Source of the DNA: Candidatus Woesearchaeota archaeon | GTDB lineage: Archaea; Nanobdellota; Nanobdellia; Woesearchaeales; GW2011-AR4 | Assembly: GCA_016185865.1 (NCBI GenBank) | Contig: JACPMU010000055.1 | Location: 1 to 6,103 of the forward strand | Length of the DNA: 6,103 nt | Direction of reading: 5' to 3' | In this document: positions 1-6,024 of the stretch, piece after piece | How positions within the stretch are numbered: the stretch's first letter is position 1 | Layout of the letters: each line of letters starts with the position of its first letter | Program-made: the position numbers and the translations under genes | Notes under the pieces: model-generated | Seen by the model: only the letters and a program-made list of their open reading frames with translations | The model's database searches: none | What the model was told of the DNA's origin: nothing

Positions 1-1080
1 AAAATTAACAATGCAGAGCTGAGCTGCTCGTTCAATATTTTTACAAAAATCGGAAGCGGCTCCTCAATAACCGCGAATCCCGAGGTAGAGACTGCAAAAA
101 TAAATCTTGCTTTCTTCAATCTTCCATTGGGCGAATTAAGCGAAGAAGTAAAGGGAAAGATAGATGATGCAAAGGAAGAGGCTGAAGGGATATGGGAATT
201 GATTAGCACGCTTAACAAGTTTATTTTCTATGCGAAGAGGATATGCCAGATATTCGGAATAATCTATGATATTATTGCTCTTCTTTACACTGTTACTGTT
301 GCGTTTAAAATATCTACAGCTACATGCACAGCAATCCCAATCATAGGCCCAGTTTGTGCAACTGCTTTTTATAAAACCAGTACAGGTCTTTGCACCAAAC
401 AACAAATAACAAGAGATTTAACACAACATCAATGGCAGCAGGCAGGCCAAAAATTCTGCAAATTTGTCAACTGTCAATGGGCTCCATGGATACTTGGAGA
501 TTGGCAGAAATTTGCAAAAGAGCAGATAAACAAGCTTCCGCTTGCTGATTATGTGCCCGGCAGAGATTTCACGCAATACATGAAGCCCCAGGAAAATCTG
601 ATAGTTGCAACTGCATTTGCATGCCTGCCAGGAATTATCTATGGTTTGGACAAGTACAGGCAGATTAAATGCCTGTATGCAGACTGCCTGCAGAATGCTG
701 TTGGAAGAGAAGGATTGCCTGTTACAGCTTGCGAAGACCAAAAATCTTATGCAACATGCAAGTATGTCACCGGGGAAATATTTGCTGTACTGCCATGGAC
801 TGCTTTCATTAACCATATTCTCGGACTGGTTAAGGATGTTTTGTCAAATCCATTCGCAATTTTGGGCGCTGGATTTTCAGCCTTATGCTACTTTACTTGC
901 CCAGAACCTACAAATATTGGCTATCAAGCCTGCGAAACTGTCAAGCTATTCACAACAATGGGCGAAGTGATAGGAAACGTCAAATCCATTGTTGACGAAG
1001 ACTTCACAATAAGAACAGATTACTGCGCAAGGCTGGACAATGATGAAAAATCAAGCTCTGTATTCAGCTCAAGCAAATGA
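1..1080 (+). CDS. Cysteine-rich, partly hydrophobic surface/membrane protein, C-terminal part (5' end outside window)
   Basis: The frame is open from base 1 and has no convincing start inside the window. A TTG at 127 is only an internal leucine codon, so this is the last 359 codons of a longer gene. Visible parts, in window codons: an amphipathic, charged helix (about 46-74, containing EEVKGKIDDAKEEAEG); hydrophobic stretches at about 82-102, 108-125, 199-215 and 260-300; and a polar, Ser-rich tail. Sixteen cysteines are spread along it, several paired (CKFVNC, CLYADC, CYFTC), which suggests disulfides outside the cytoplasm. Trp-rich and aromatic motifs (CQWAPWILGDW) look conserved rather than low-complexity. 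It resembles, from memory, long uncharacterised proteins of Woesearchaeota-type archaea; I know no function. The next gene starts within its stop codon (ATGA), so the two are probably co-translated. The coding call is firm; location and family are inference. Confidence 0.88.
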   Translation, partial: KINNAELSCSFNIFTKIGSGSSITANPEVETAKINLAFFNLPLGELSEEVKGKIDDAKEEAEGIWELISTLNKFIFYAKRICQIFGIIYDIIALLYTVTVAFKISTATCTAIPIIGPVCATAFYKTSTGLCTKQQITRDLTQHQWQQAGQKFCKFVNCQWAPWILGDWQKFAKEQINKLPLADYVPGRDFTQYMKPQENLIVATAFACLPGIIYGLDKYRQIKCLYADCLQNAVGREGLPVTACEDQKSYATCKYVTGEIFAVLPWTAFINHILGLVKDVLSNPFAILGAGFSALCYFTCPEPTNIGYQACETVKLFTTMGEVIGNVKSIVDEDFTIRTDYCARLDNDEKSSSVFSSSK

Positions 1081-1457
1081 ACAATAAAAAGGGAGAAAAA
1101 TTCGGATTTGGATTGTTTGTTGTAGTTTTTTCAATAGTTATTTCGCTGTTTGCCTTTGTAAGCGAAAACAGCAGAACAGCAGGATTTGCTGTGCTGGAAG
1201 CAAATGAAAATGGCGGAGTTCAGTATAATATTGATGCTGCACTATCAAATCTGATAGAGTTTGATAAAATCAATTCATTGTCAACTCTTGCTCCTGGCAA
1301 TTATTTCATAGACGATGATGGCATTGTCTACTGGATTGATGATGATTCAAGGCCTGCAATTGCCATAGTCAAGTCTCATGATGAGATATATGAAAACAAA
1401 CTAATTTACATTGATGATGAAGGAAGAATAGGATATGTTTTGGAAAGCATAGGATAA
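1077..1457 (+). CDS. Small membrane-anchored extracytoplasmic protein, one-domain paralogue of the N-terminus of the 921-residue protein
   Basis: This 126-residue protein starts at the ATG of an ATGA overlap with the preceding gene, which points to translational coupling; no Shine-Dalgarno site is visible. Residues 1-8 are basic/polar, 9-29 form one transmembrane or uncleaved signal-anchor helix, and the rest should face outward. The exterior part is acidic, with Asp runs (DDD at 79-81 and 88-90). Residues 54-123 align with residues 51-119 of the protein at 2250-5015: IEFDKINSLSTL matches IEVDGINGLSQL, then G-x-Y, a hydrophobic strand ending in Asp, Y-x-x-x-L, and D-x-E-G. The pattern suggests a small beta-rich domain. 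It may be an assembly partner or a free copy of that domain. I do not recognise a named family. The gene is very likely real; the role is unknown. Confidence 0.87.
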   Translation: MNNKKGEKFGFGLFVVVFSIVISLFAFVSENSRTAGFAVLEANENGGVQYNIDAALSNLIEFDKINSLSTLAPGNYFIDDDGIVYWIDDDSRPAIAIVKSHDEIYENKLIYIDDEGRIGYVLESIG

Positions 1458-1506
1458 AAATGAGAAATTTATTTAATAACAAAATCGCAAAAGGATTAAT
1501 GAGTTT
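1456..1506 (+). repeat. Left copy of a 51-bp direct repeat flanking the PIN cassette
   Basis: Aligned without gaps to 2246-2296 at an offset of 790 bp, it matches at 43 of 51 positions by hand count. A 23-bp core is identical (1475-1497 and 2265-2287). The repeat begins with the A-run and ATG of the mini-ORF and ends just before the PIN start codon. In the right copy the same bases are the start of the 921-residue gene. Similarity stops after about 1506, which marks a sharp boundary of the inserted DNA. Confidence 0.85.
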
Positions 1507-1513
1507 AAAATGA
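1460..1513 (+). pseudogene. 17-codon mini-ORF: duplicated and truncated start of the 921-residue surface gene, possibly a leader for PIN
   Basis: ATG at 1460 opens a 17-residue frame reading MRNLFNNKIAKGLMSLK and stopping at TGA 1511-1513. The large protein at 2250 begins MSKIFNNKIAKGLVSF, so this is a copy of its N-terminus cut off before the hydrophobic anchor. It begins 2 bp after the stop of the 126-residue gene, with AGGA at 1451-1454 in front. Its stop overlaps the PIN start by 4 bp (ATGA, 1510-1513), the same coupling used between the first two genes. It may be a dead remnant of the original downstream gene start, or a translated leader that delivers ribosomes to the PIN gene. The sequence relationship is seen directly; translation is inference. 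Confidence 0.7.
1463..1476 (+). promoter_or_regulatory. Weak possible TATA element for the PIN gene
   Basis: The bases AGAAATTTATTTAA resemble an A/G-rich BRE followed by an archaeal TATA box. Transcription would start about 25 bp downstream, near 1497, leaving a short leader before the PIN ATG at 1510. The right repeat copy differs here (GTAAAATATTCAA), so the likeness is specific to the left copy. In an AT-rich genome this can easily be chance. Confidence 0.22.
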
Positions 1514-1968
1514 AGAAAAGAATAATTATAGATTTGGATGTTGTGACTGTTGCTTTTTGGGACAAAAAAGATGAGGCAAAACTGATAGAACGAATAAAAA
1601 GTGGAAAATTTGCAATGGTCACTCCATACATAATTCTTGAACACCTGTCAAAGTGGAATTACCAAAAACTAGCGGACGAAATAGCAAGTTTTTATGAAAT
1701 ATACTCATCACAGCTTATTACAGCGCAAAATATCCTTGATAAAACTGATGAATTTCATATAGAATACAAAAAATTATTTACTGAATTAGTGGATATTGGC
1801 GTAAAAGAGGAGGATGTTGTATTAGTAATTATTGCTAGCATTTTTGACATTGACTACCTTATTACATTCAATAGAAAGCATCTGAAGTCAAAAGAGAAAG
1901 AAATAAATGAGGTGTTAAGGAAAAATGGAATTAAAGCTATCAGGATTATTGTACCATCAGAACTTTAG
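1510..1968 (+). CDS. PIN-domain ribonuclease, VapC-like toxin
   Basis: This 152-residue protein has the size and layout of a single PIN domain, a metal-dependent ribonuclease fold typical of VapC toxins. The N-terminal strand IIIDLD supplies D8 and/or D10, E44 lies in ILEHLSKW, and D102 (after E100, E101) starts the helix EEDVVLVIIAS. The last motif is DYLITFNRKHL, with D115 and with N121 where many PIN proteins have the fourth acidic residue; this resembles the common TWNxKH form. The catalytic set therefore looks intact. ATG 1510 is chosen because it precedes the IIIDLD strand and overlaps the mini-ORF stop. There is no same-strand antitoxin gene directly upstream, the usual VapBC order; instead a small gene opposes it from 1946. 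The domain call is strong. That it acts as a toxin, rather than as an RNA-processing enzyme, is inferred. Confidence 0.88.
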   Translation: MKKRIIIDLDVVTVAFWDKKDEAKLIERIKSGKFAMVTPYIILEHLSKWNYQKLADEIASFYEIYSSQLITAQNILDKTDEFHIEYKKLFTELVDIGVKEEDVVLVIIASIFDIDYLITFNRKHLKSKEKEINEVLRKNGIKAIRIIVPSEL

Positions 1969-2206
1969 ACCTGGCTCTTTTGAGCTCTTCAAGGTCTTCC
2001 ATAACTTTGATAGACATCCCGCTCTTTACCTTATCAGCAATCATAATGGCTTCCTTTTTAGATATAGCTTTCTTTGTTATCAATCTATCAACCTTTCTAA
2101 TATTTTTAATCTCCTTAAAAAATTTTTTAGTCATCCCTCTCTTGATTTCATCAGCCAGCTTTATAGGGTCAACATTTGCCGGTATTATAGGCTTAAGCTT
2201 TGCCAT
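1946..2206 (-). CDS. Small lysine-rich, internally duplicated protein; candidate antitoxin of the PIN protein
   Basis: An 86-residue basic, helical protein on the minus strand, ending inside the PIN gene (23-bp tail-to-tail overlap). Support for a real gene: a good archaeal promoter immediately upstream (2224-2245) at leaderless distance, a soluble helical composition, and an internal duplication. Residues 17-38 (LADEIKRGM...KEIKNIRK) align with 56-77 (IADKVKSGM...EDLEELKR), offset 39, with A, D, K, G, M and K shared and mostly conservative changes elsewhere. The SKKEAIMIADKVKSGM segment resembles, from memory, short C-terminal toxin-binding segments of archaeal antitoxins, but I cannot assign a family. 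The + strand frames over the same bases are hydrophobic mirror images and are less credible. Pairing with the PIN gene rests on adjacency and the shared insertion borders. Alternative: an unrelated small regulator. Confidence 0.68.
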   Translation of the reverse strand: MAKLKPIIPANVDPIKLADEIKRGMTKKFFKEIKNIRKVDRLITKKAISKKEAIMIADKVKSGMSIKVMEDLEELKRARSKVLMVQ

Positions 2207-2223
2207 AGGCTTACTTTAGCAAG

Positions 2224-2245
2224 TATTATATATAAAACTTTCGCC
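2224..2245 (-). promoter_or_regulatory. Archaeal BRE/TATA promoter for the leftward candidate antitoxin gene
   Basis: Read on the minus strand, GGCGAAAG (2245 to 2238) is a purine-rich BRE directly followed by TTTTATATATAATA (2237 to 2224). The TATA centre is near 2232, so transcription should begin about 25 bp on, at roughly 2207. The antitoxin ATG begins at 2206, so the message would be essentially leaderless. Read on the plus strand, the same TATA lacks a comparable BRE and would start transcription inside the 921-residue gene, after its ATG. The element lies right at the border of the right repeat copy. Confidence 0.72.
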
Positions 2246-2296
2246 AAAAATGAGTAAAATATTCAATAACAAAATCGCAAAAGGATTGGTAAGCTT
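2246..2296 (+). repeat. Right copy of the 51-bp direct repeat, forming the start of the 921-residue gene
   Basis: This matches 1456-1506 at 43 of 51 positions and includes the AAAA-ATG start context and codons 1-15 of the large gene. It continues smoothly into the gene's hydrophobic anchor, so this is the functional copy and the left one the truncated copy. The matched region begins at the A-run directly beside the BRE of the antitoxin promoter. Confidence 0.85.
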
Positions 2297-5015
2297 TGTC
2301 ACCATAATTTTATTATTATGTTCAATATTGGCCACAACATTTGTTTATCAGAATAATATAACAGCCAGTGTCATAAGGGAAGATTCAGAAAATTGGGAAT
2401 CAGCAGCAGCTGCAATAATAGAAGTTGATGGCATCAATGGCTTAAGCCAGTTAAATGAAGGCTGGTATGAAGTAAGGAACGGCTTTTTGTTTTATTTGGA
2501 CACTTTTAACTCTTATGTCCCGCTTTACATAAGGATTGCAGACATAGGGTACAAGGACGGCTTGCTGGTAGTTGATGGCGAAGGAAATGTTGAGTTCAGC
2601 TACAGGATTAACGGAGTAAATGAAAAAGTGGCTGCTGATGAGGAAAATGAGAATACAGAAACAAGCAGTGATAAAGTTACAGCTGCTGCTATAAGAGATA
2701 TCACAGGGGATGTTACTGGCGGACAAACAATTACCAAAGCCAGTCTTTTTCAAAGATGGTGGTGCAGCTGCTTTTACTATCTTGGAAACAAGCCTTTGAA
2801 AGAAAATGAAAAGTTCTGGGACACTAAAGGAAATGAATACACTGTTGGGATTCTAGCAATTACTGGGTTTGACAAGGAAACAAGACAGCCAATATACATA
2901 GACGATGTTTCCAAATTGCCACCTAATGGTTTTTATGTTTCTAAACCTCAAGAAGATAAAACTGCATTGTTGCAAGAGGTTATAAGGGGATCTGACGGAA
3001 GATGGAGGCTACCTGATGGAACAGATGTTACAAAAGTACTTTACGCTCAGGCAGAAGGCGCTGAGCCACCAGCTTATACAGTTAAAGATACATCACCAGC
3101 ACCTTCACCTCAACAACCTCCAGCCCCTCCTGCTCCTCAAGTCCCACTGCCATACAAACTTGACTGCGATAATGGTTGCCAAATAAATGGCAGAAAAGTT
3201 GAGTTTGTAACAAGCCAACAGGATAATTTAGTCTATAAAGAAGAAAACGAAAATCTTTATTATATTGTTCCCAAAACAAGCGATAATGATGTTTATGCAG
3301 CAGAAAGAGTTCAAATTGGGCAAAGTATTGTTTATATAACAGAAGGGGATGAGATAAGTGTAATTGAGGATGTTAGACCAGCTGTTGCAGCCCCTCCAGC
3401 ACCAGCTCCTGTTGCAGCACCACCAGCAACTCCACCATCACAACCCCCAAAACCAAGCACATCAAGCTTACCAAGCCCTAGTGCGGGTCAGACAATACAA
3501 TTGAATATAATTGATTTGACCAAGAAAAAACCCGAAGAGATTGGCAGACCTGGCGCACAAGGCTTGCCTTCTACAGCAGAAGGGCCAAAAATAGTTGAGC
3601 AGCATGCTGTGAAAATTAGCGATACAGAGTACCAAATTGTAACTGTCTACAAAGATGGGGATAAGCAGAGCGTTGCTATAAACAAAGCCACTCCGGAAAT
3701 TAAAGATAATAAAATTACAGGTTTCAAAGTTGGGGAAACCATAAGCACTGATGCGGCTAATCCTATAATACTGAAAGACGCAAATCTTAAGCAATGGACA
3801 GGCAAACTCGATAATGTCCCAATAGCCAATGGAGTAAGGGATGCTTCTGCATGCGTAGTTAATTCACCTACCTGCACCTACACAGATTATTTCAAAGACA
3901 AGTCCAGATCAACAACTACAATAACACCAACAGAAAAAACAACAGAAAAATTCGGAACATTATATTACTACAATGGCAAAGAAATTACAAAAGCAGAATA
4001 TGATAAATTACAAAAAGAAGGAAAAAAAGTTGACAAACTTGAAGAAACAACTACTTTCAAAGTAACAGAAGAAAAGGAAGGTGATACAACAAAATATTTA
4101 ACAACTTACCAACATGATACTATATTTGATAAGGATAACAACCCAACAAGAGTTTACGAAGCCACGAAAGTAAACCAGAATACAGGACAGATTGAGGAAT
4201 TTATCTATGGCGAAGGAAATCAAAAGATTGTAATCAAGACTCCAGGAGGTGTTGGAATATCAGACATATTCAAAGCTGAATACCAAATGGACGGAGACTT
4301 AAGTTTATTGTCTAAAGCAAGAACACGCTTGAATCAGCTTGCCTCACGCCAGTTCTTCGCCTCTGTCGAGCGCGTTTTGACTGAATTCCAGGGCCTTGGC
4401 TACTATGCGCCATTGTTCTTTGATGAAGATGCACTGCTTGAATGGCGCGATAGGGTTGACAGGGTTTTTGCAACTCTCTACCTTGGAACAGAATACTGGA
4501 GCAGCTCAATCTGCGGCTCTTACCTTGACGGCGAGGATGAAGGAATTGCATATGCTGAAACTCCGCAAGGCTATTCACAGATTGGAGCACATGTTGAGGC
4601 GACAAGGTCAGAGCCGCTGATAACCCCGACAGGTGTAGAGTTCCTGTACAAGATAACCTTTAACATAAGAAATGGCGATTATGATGAAGACCCAAGAGCG
4701 CCTGAGGAGATGGAATACAATGTTGTGCTGAAAGGGGAAAGAACAGTCAGCGTGTTCAGGCAGCCGCAGACTGTTGAAAGAGGCTCCTCATCCGGAAGGG
4801 CAGGAAGCAGCGCAATAGTGAAGTACAGCCCTGCGCTGTATACACGAGTTTGCCTTCAGTTTGACAAGATTCCGTTAAGGTGGAAATTAGATAATGGAGA
4901 GCTGTGCAACTTGATTGTTTCAACAGGAGGCGAAGCAACACCTGTTGCATCGTCAGGGGCATCAGCCCCTTCAGCAGGCTCAGGCACTCCAAGTGGCGAA
5001 TTCAATGATTTCTAG
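2250..5015 (+). CDS. Large membrane-anchored multidomain surface protein with proline-rich linkers
   Basis: A 921-residue protein. Residues 1-16 are basic/polar, about 17-33 form a signal-anchor helix, and the bulk is probably outside the cell. Residues 51-119 are the domain also found in the 126-residue protein. A CxC pair (172, 174) follows, then a possible diverged repeat around 214-262 (IDDVSKLPPNGFYV). Pro/Ala linkers at about 272-301 and 378-412 flank a segment holding DCDNGC (C306, C310). Residues 440-677 are Thr/Lys-rich and probably beta-rich, with C535 and C542 and a YYYNGKEITKAEY motif near 572. Residues 678-894 form a well-ordered C-terminal domain (GLGYYAPLFFDEDALLEW, EDEGIAYAETPQG) with C755, C868 and C886; it recalls a domain in DPANN surface proteins. 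A Ser/Gly/Ala/Pro tail ends the protein. ATG 2250 is chosen because it precedes the anchor and follows AAAA. Function unknown; a structural or adhesive role is inference. Confidence 0.9.
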   Translation: MSKIFNNKIAKGLVSFVTIILLLCSILATTFVYQNNITASVIREDSENWESAAAAIIEVDGINGLSQLNEGWYEVRNGFLFYLDTFNSYVPLYIRIADIGYKDGLLVVDGEGNVEFSYRINGVNEKVAADEENENTETSSDKVTAAAIRDITGDVTGGQTITKASLFQRWWCSCFYYLGNKPLKENEKFWDTKGNEYTVGILAITGFDKETRQPIYIDDVSKLPPNGFYVSKPQEDKTALLQEVIRGSDGRWRLPDGTDVTKVLYAQAEGAEPPAYTVKDTSPAPSPQQPPAPPAPQVPLPYKLDCDNGCQINGRKVEFVTSQQDNLVYKEENENLYYIVPKTSDNDVYAAERVQIGQSIVYITEGDEISVIEDVRPAVAAPPAPAPVAAPPATPPSQPPKPSTSSLPSPSAGQTIQLNIIDLTKKKPEEIGRPGAQGLPSTAEGPKIVEQHAVKISDTEYQIVTVYKDGDKQSVAINKATPEIKDNKITGFKVGETISTDAANPIILKDANLKQWTGKLDNVPIANGVRDASACVVNSPTCTYTDYFKDKSRSTTTITPTEKTTEKFGTLYYYNGKEITKAEYDKLQKEGKKVDKLEETTTFKVTEEKEGDTTKYLTTYQHDTIFDKDNNPTRVYEATKVNQNTGQIEEFIYGEGNQKIVIKTPGGVGISDIFKAEYQMDGDLSLLSKARTRLNQLASRQFFASVERVLTEFQGLGYYAPLFFDEDALLEWRDRVDRVFATLYLGTEYWSSSICGSYLDGEDEGIAYAETPQGYSQIGAHVEATRSEPLITPTGVEFLYKITFNIRNGDYDEDPRAPEEMEYNVVLKGERTVSVFRQPQTVERGSSSGRAGSSAIVKYSPALYTRVCLQFDKIPLRWKLDNGELCNLIVSTGGEATPVASSGASAPSAGSGTPSGEFNDF
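4921..4970 (+). repeat. Two adjacent inverted repeats near the 3' end of the large gene
   Basis: CAACAGG (4921-4927) pairs perfectly with CCTGTTG (4941-4947) around a 13-base loop. AGGGGC (4955-4960) pairs with GCCCCT (4965-4970) around ATCA. Both lie in the part coding for the Gly/Ser/Ala/Pro tail. They could form hairpins in the message near the junction with the next gene, or be a by-product of low-complexity coding. No T-run follows, so they do not look like a terminator. Confidence 0.4.
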
Positions 5016-5020
5016 CAAAA

Positions 5021-6022
5021 ATGAAAAAAACAAAAAAGCTGGATTTTCTTGGATGGAACAGCAATATCCTTATTTCCTCGCTTAAGCAAATCAACTTAAA
5101 CATTGTTTTGATTGTGATAATTGATGCATTGTTCTATCTGATATCAGGCTATCTTGTCATATTCTGGCTGCAAAGGGTGCAGGCAAAAATGGCAGCATTC
5201 AACATTCCTGCAGATATAACCTCTTTGGGAGTGGAAAAGGCGCAGCAGTTAGTAAGCGATGTGAAAGCATTCTATTATTTAATTATTTTATCATTTATAA
5301 TTATTTTAATTGCCATAATATTTTTAGCAAGCTTATTAAAAGGAATAATATGGGCTAGAATCACTAAAACAAAAATCAGCTTTGCATTGATTTCAAGATT
5401 TTTAGGCTTAAATTTAATATGGATGAGTTTTTGGTTTACATTAGTTTTTTTAATTTCATTATTTGTTCAACCAACTTCGGCTCTTACATTTATGCTTATA
5501 ACTATAATCTTAGGGTTATATTTCAGCAATACTTTATATACTATTTTTATGAAAAAGCAAGGAATTAGTGGAATAAAATATACTGTTAAACTTAATATTA
5601 AAAAAGCTAGTTCTTCATCAATTCATGATTTGTTGGTTGCAACTAAACTCGCATCAATAGATTTTTTAAATACATTAAAACAAATCCAAATATTTACTTC
5701 AATTAGAGATACAATTAAGCTAAATATAACAAAAATTCATATGTTTTTGCTACCTTACGCAGTTATATCTCTTCTGTTATTAATAATAAATATTTTAAGC
5801 ATAACTACAAAACTCAGTCAGGTAACCTTTCTTGTGCTTGTTAAAATGTACTCATTTGTAGGTATCGATGTCTCGGTTGCAACATCTACAGGAGTGCCAC
5901 CTCTAGCTGAAATTCAGATTATACTACTGATATCTATGCTTTTAAATCCCTTAACACTACTACTCTTTGCATTTTTTAGATACTATGTATCTTCTTTGGT
6001 TAATGGGCTAGCAAAGCCATAA
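5021..6022 (+). CDS. Polytopic membrane protein, about six transmembrane helices, unknown function
   Basis: A 333-residue protein starting 5 bp after the stop of the large surface gene, with AAAA before its ATG, so it probably shares that transcript. Hydrophobic helices are visible at about 27-50, 85-108, 127-149, 154-177, 240-262 and 297-322; a weaker hydrophobic stretch lies near 266-282. The N-terminus (MKKTKKLDFLGWNS) is basic and likely cytoplasmic. A polar loop (51-84) and a longer basic loop (178-239) separate the helices. The basic loop contains VKLNIKK near 189 and IKLNITK near 232, a possible short repeat. No catalytic motif, nucleotide-binding loop or known transporter signature is evident. 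Base composition changes sharply within the gene. By context it could be the membrane platform or an accessory of the surface assembly; that is inference from gene order only. Confidence 0.88.
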   Translation: MKKTKKLDFLGWNSNILISSLKQINLNIVLIVIIDALFYLISGYLVIFWLQRVQAKMAAFNIPADITSLGVEKAQQLVSDVKAFYYLIILSFIIILIAIIFLASLLKGIIWARITKTKISFALISRFLGLNLIWMSFWFTLVFLISLFVQPTSALTFMLITIILGLYFSNTLYTIFMKKQGISGIKYTVKLNIKKASSSSIHDLLVATKLASIDFLNTLKQIQIFTSIRDTIKLNITKIHMFLLPYAVISLLLLIINILSITTKLSQVTFLVLVKMYSFVGIDVSVATSTGVPPLAEIQIILLISMLLNPLTLLLFAFFRYYVSSLVNGLAKP

Positions 6023-6024
6023 AC

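Noticed and set aside
127..129. TTG as the start of the first gene
   Set aside because: The same frame is open back to base 1 with plausible protein sequence (including a Cys and an ordered hydrophobic pattern), so the real start lies upstream of the window.
1669..2163. The hexapeptide KLADEI occurring in both the PIN protein (53-58) and the opposing small protein (16-21)
   Set aside because: Five of six codons differ and the surroundings do not align, so this is coincidence in helical, charged sequence rather than a shared segment.
2224..2238. A rightward promoter for the 921-residue gene at the same TATA run
   Set aside because: Its start point would fall after the ATG at 2250, and the purine-rich BRE is on the minus-strand side, so the leftward reading is much better.
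1925..2257. Two + strand frames (1925-2257 and 1980-2219) across the antitoxin region
   Set aside because: Their hydrophobic or irregular products are what a lysine-rich minus-strand gene gives when read backwards. The minus-strand gene has a proper promoter and an internal duplication.
4312..4992. Open frames in other phases over the GC-richer 3' part of the large gene
   Set aside because: They arise where stop codons are rarer because of composition; their products lack ordered patterns, while the main frame is continuous and domain-like.
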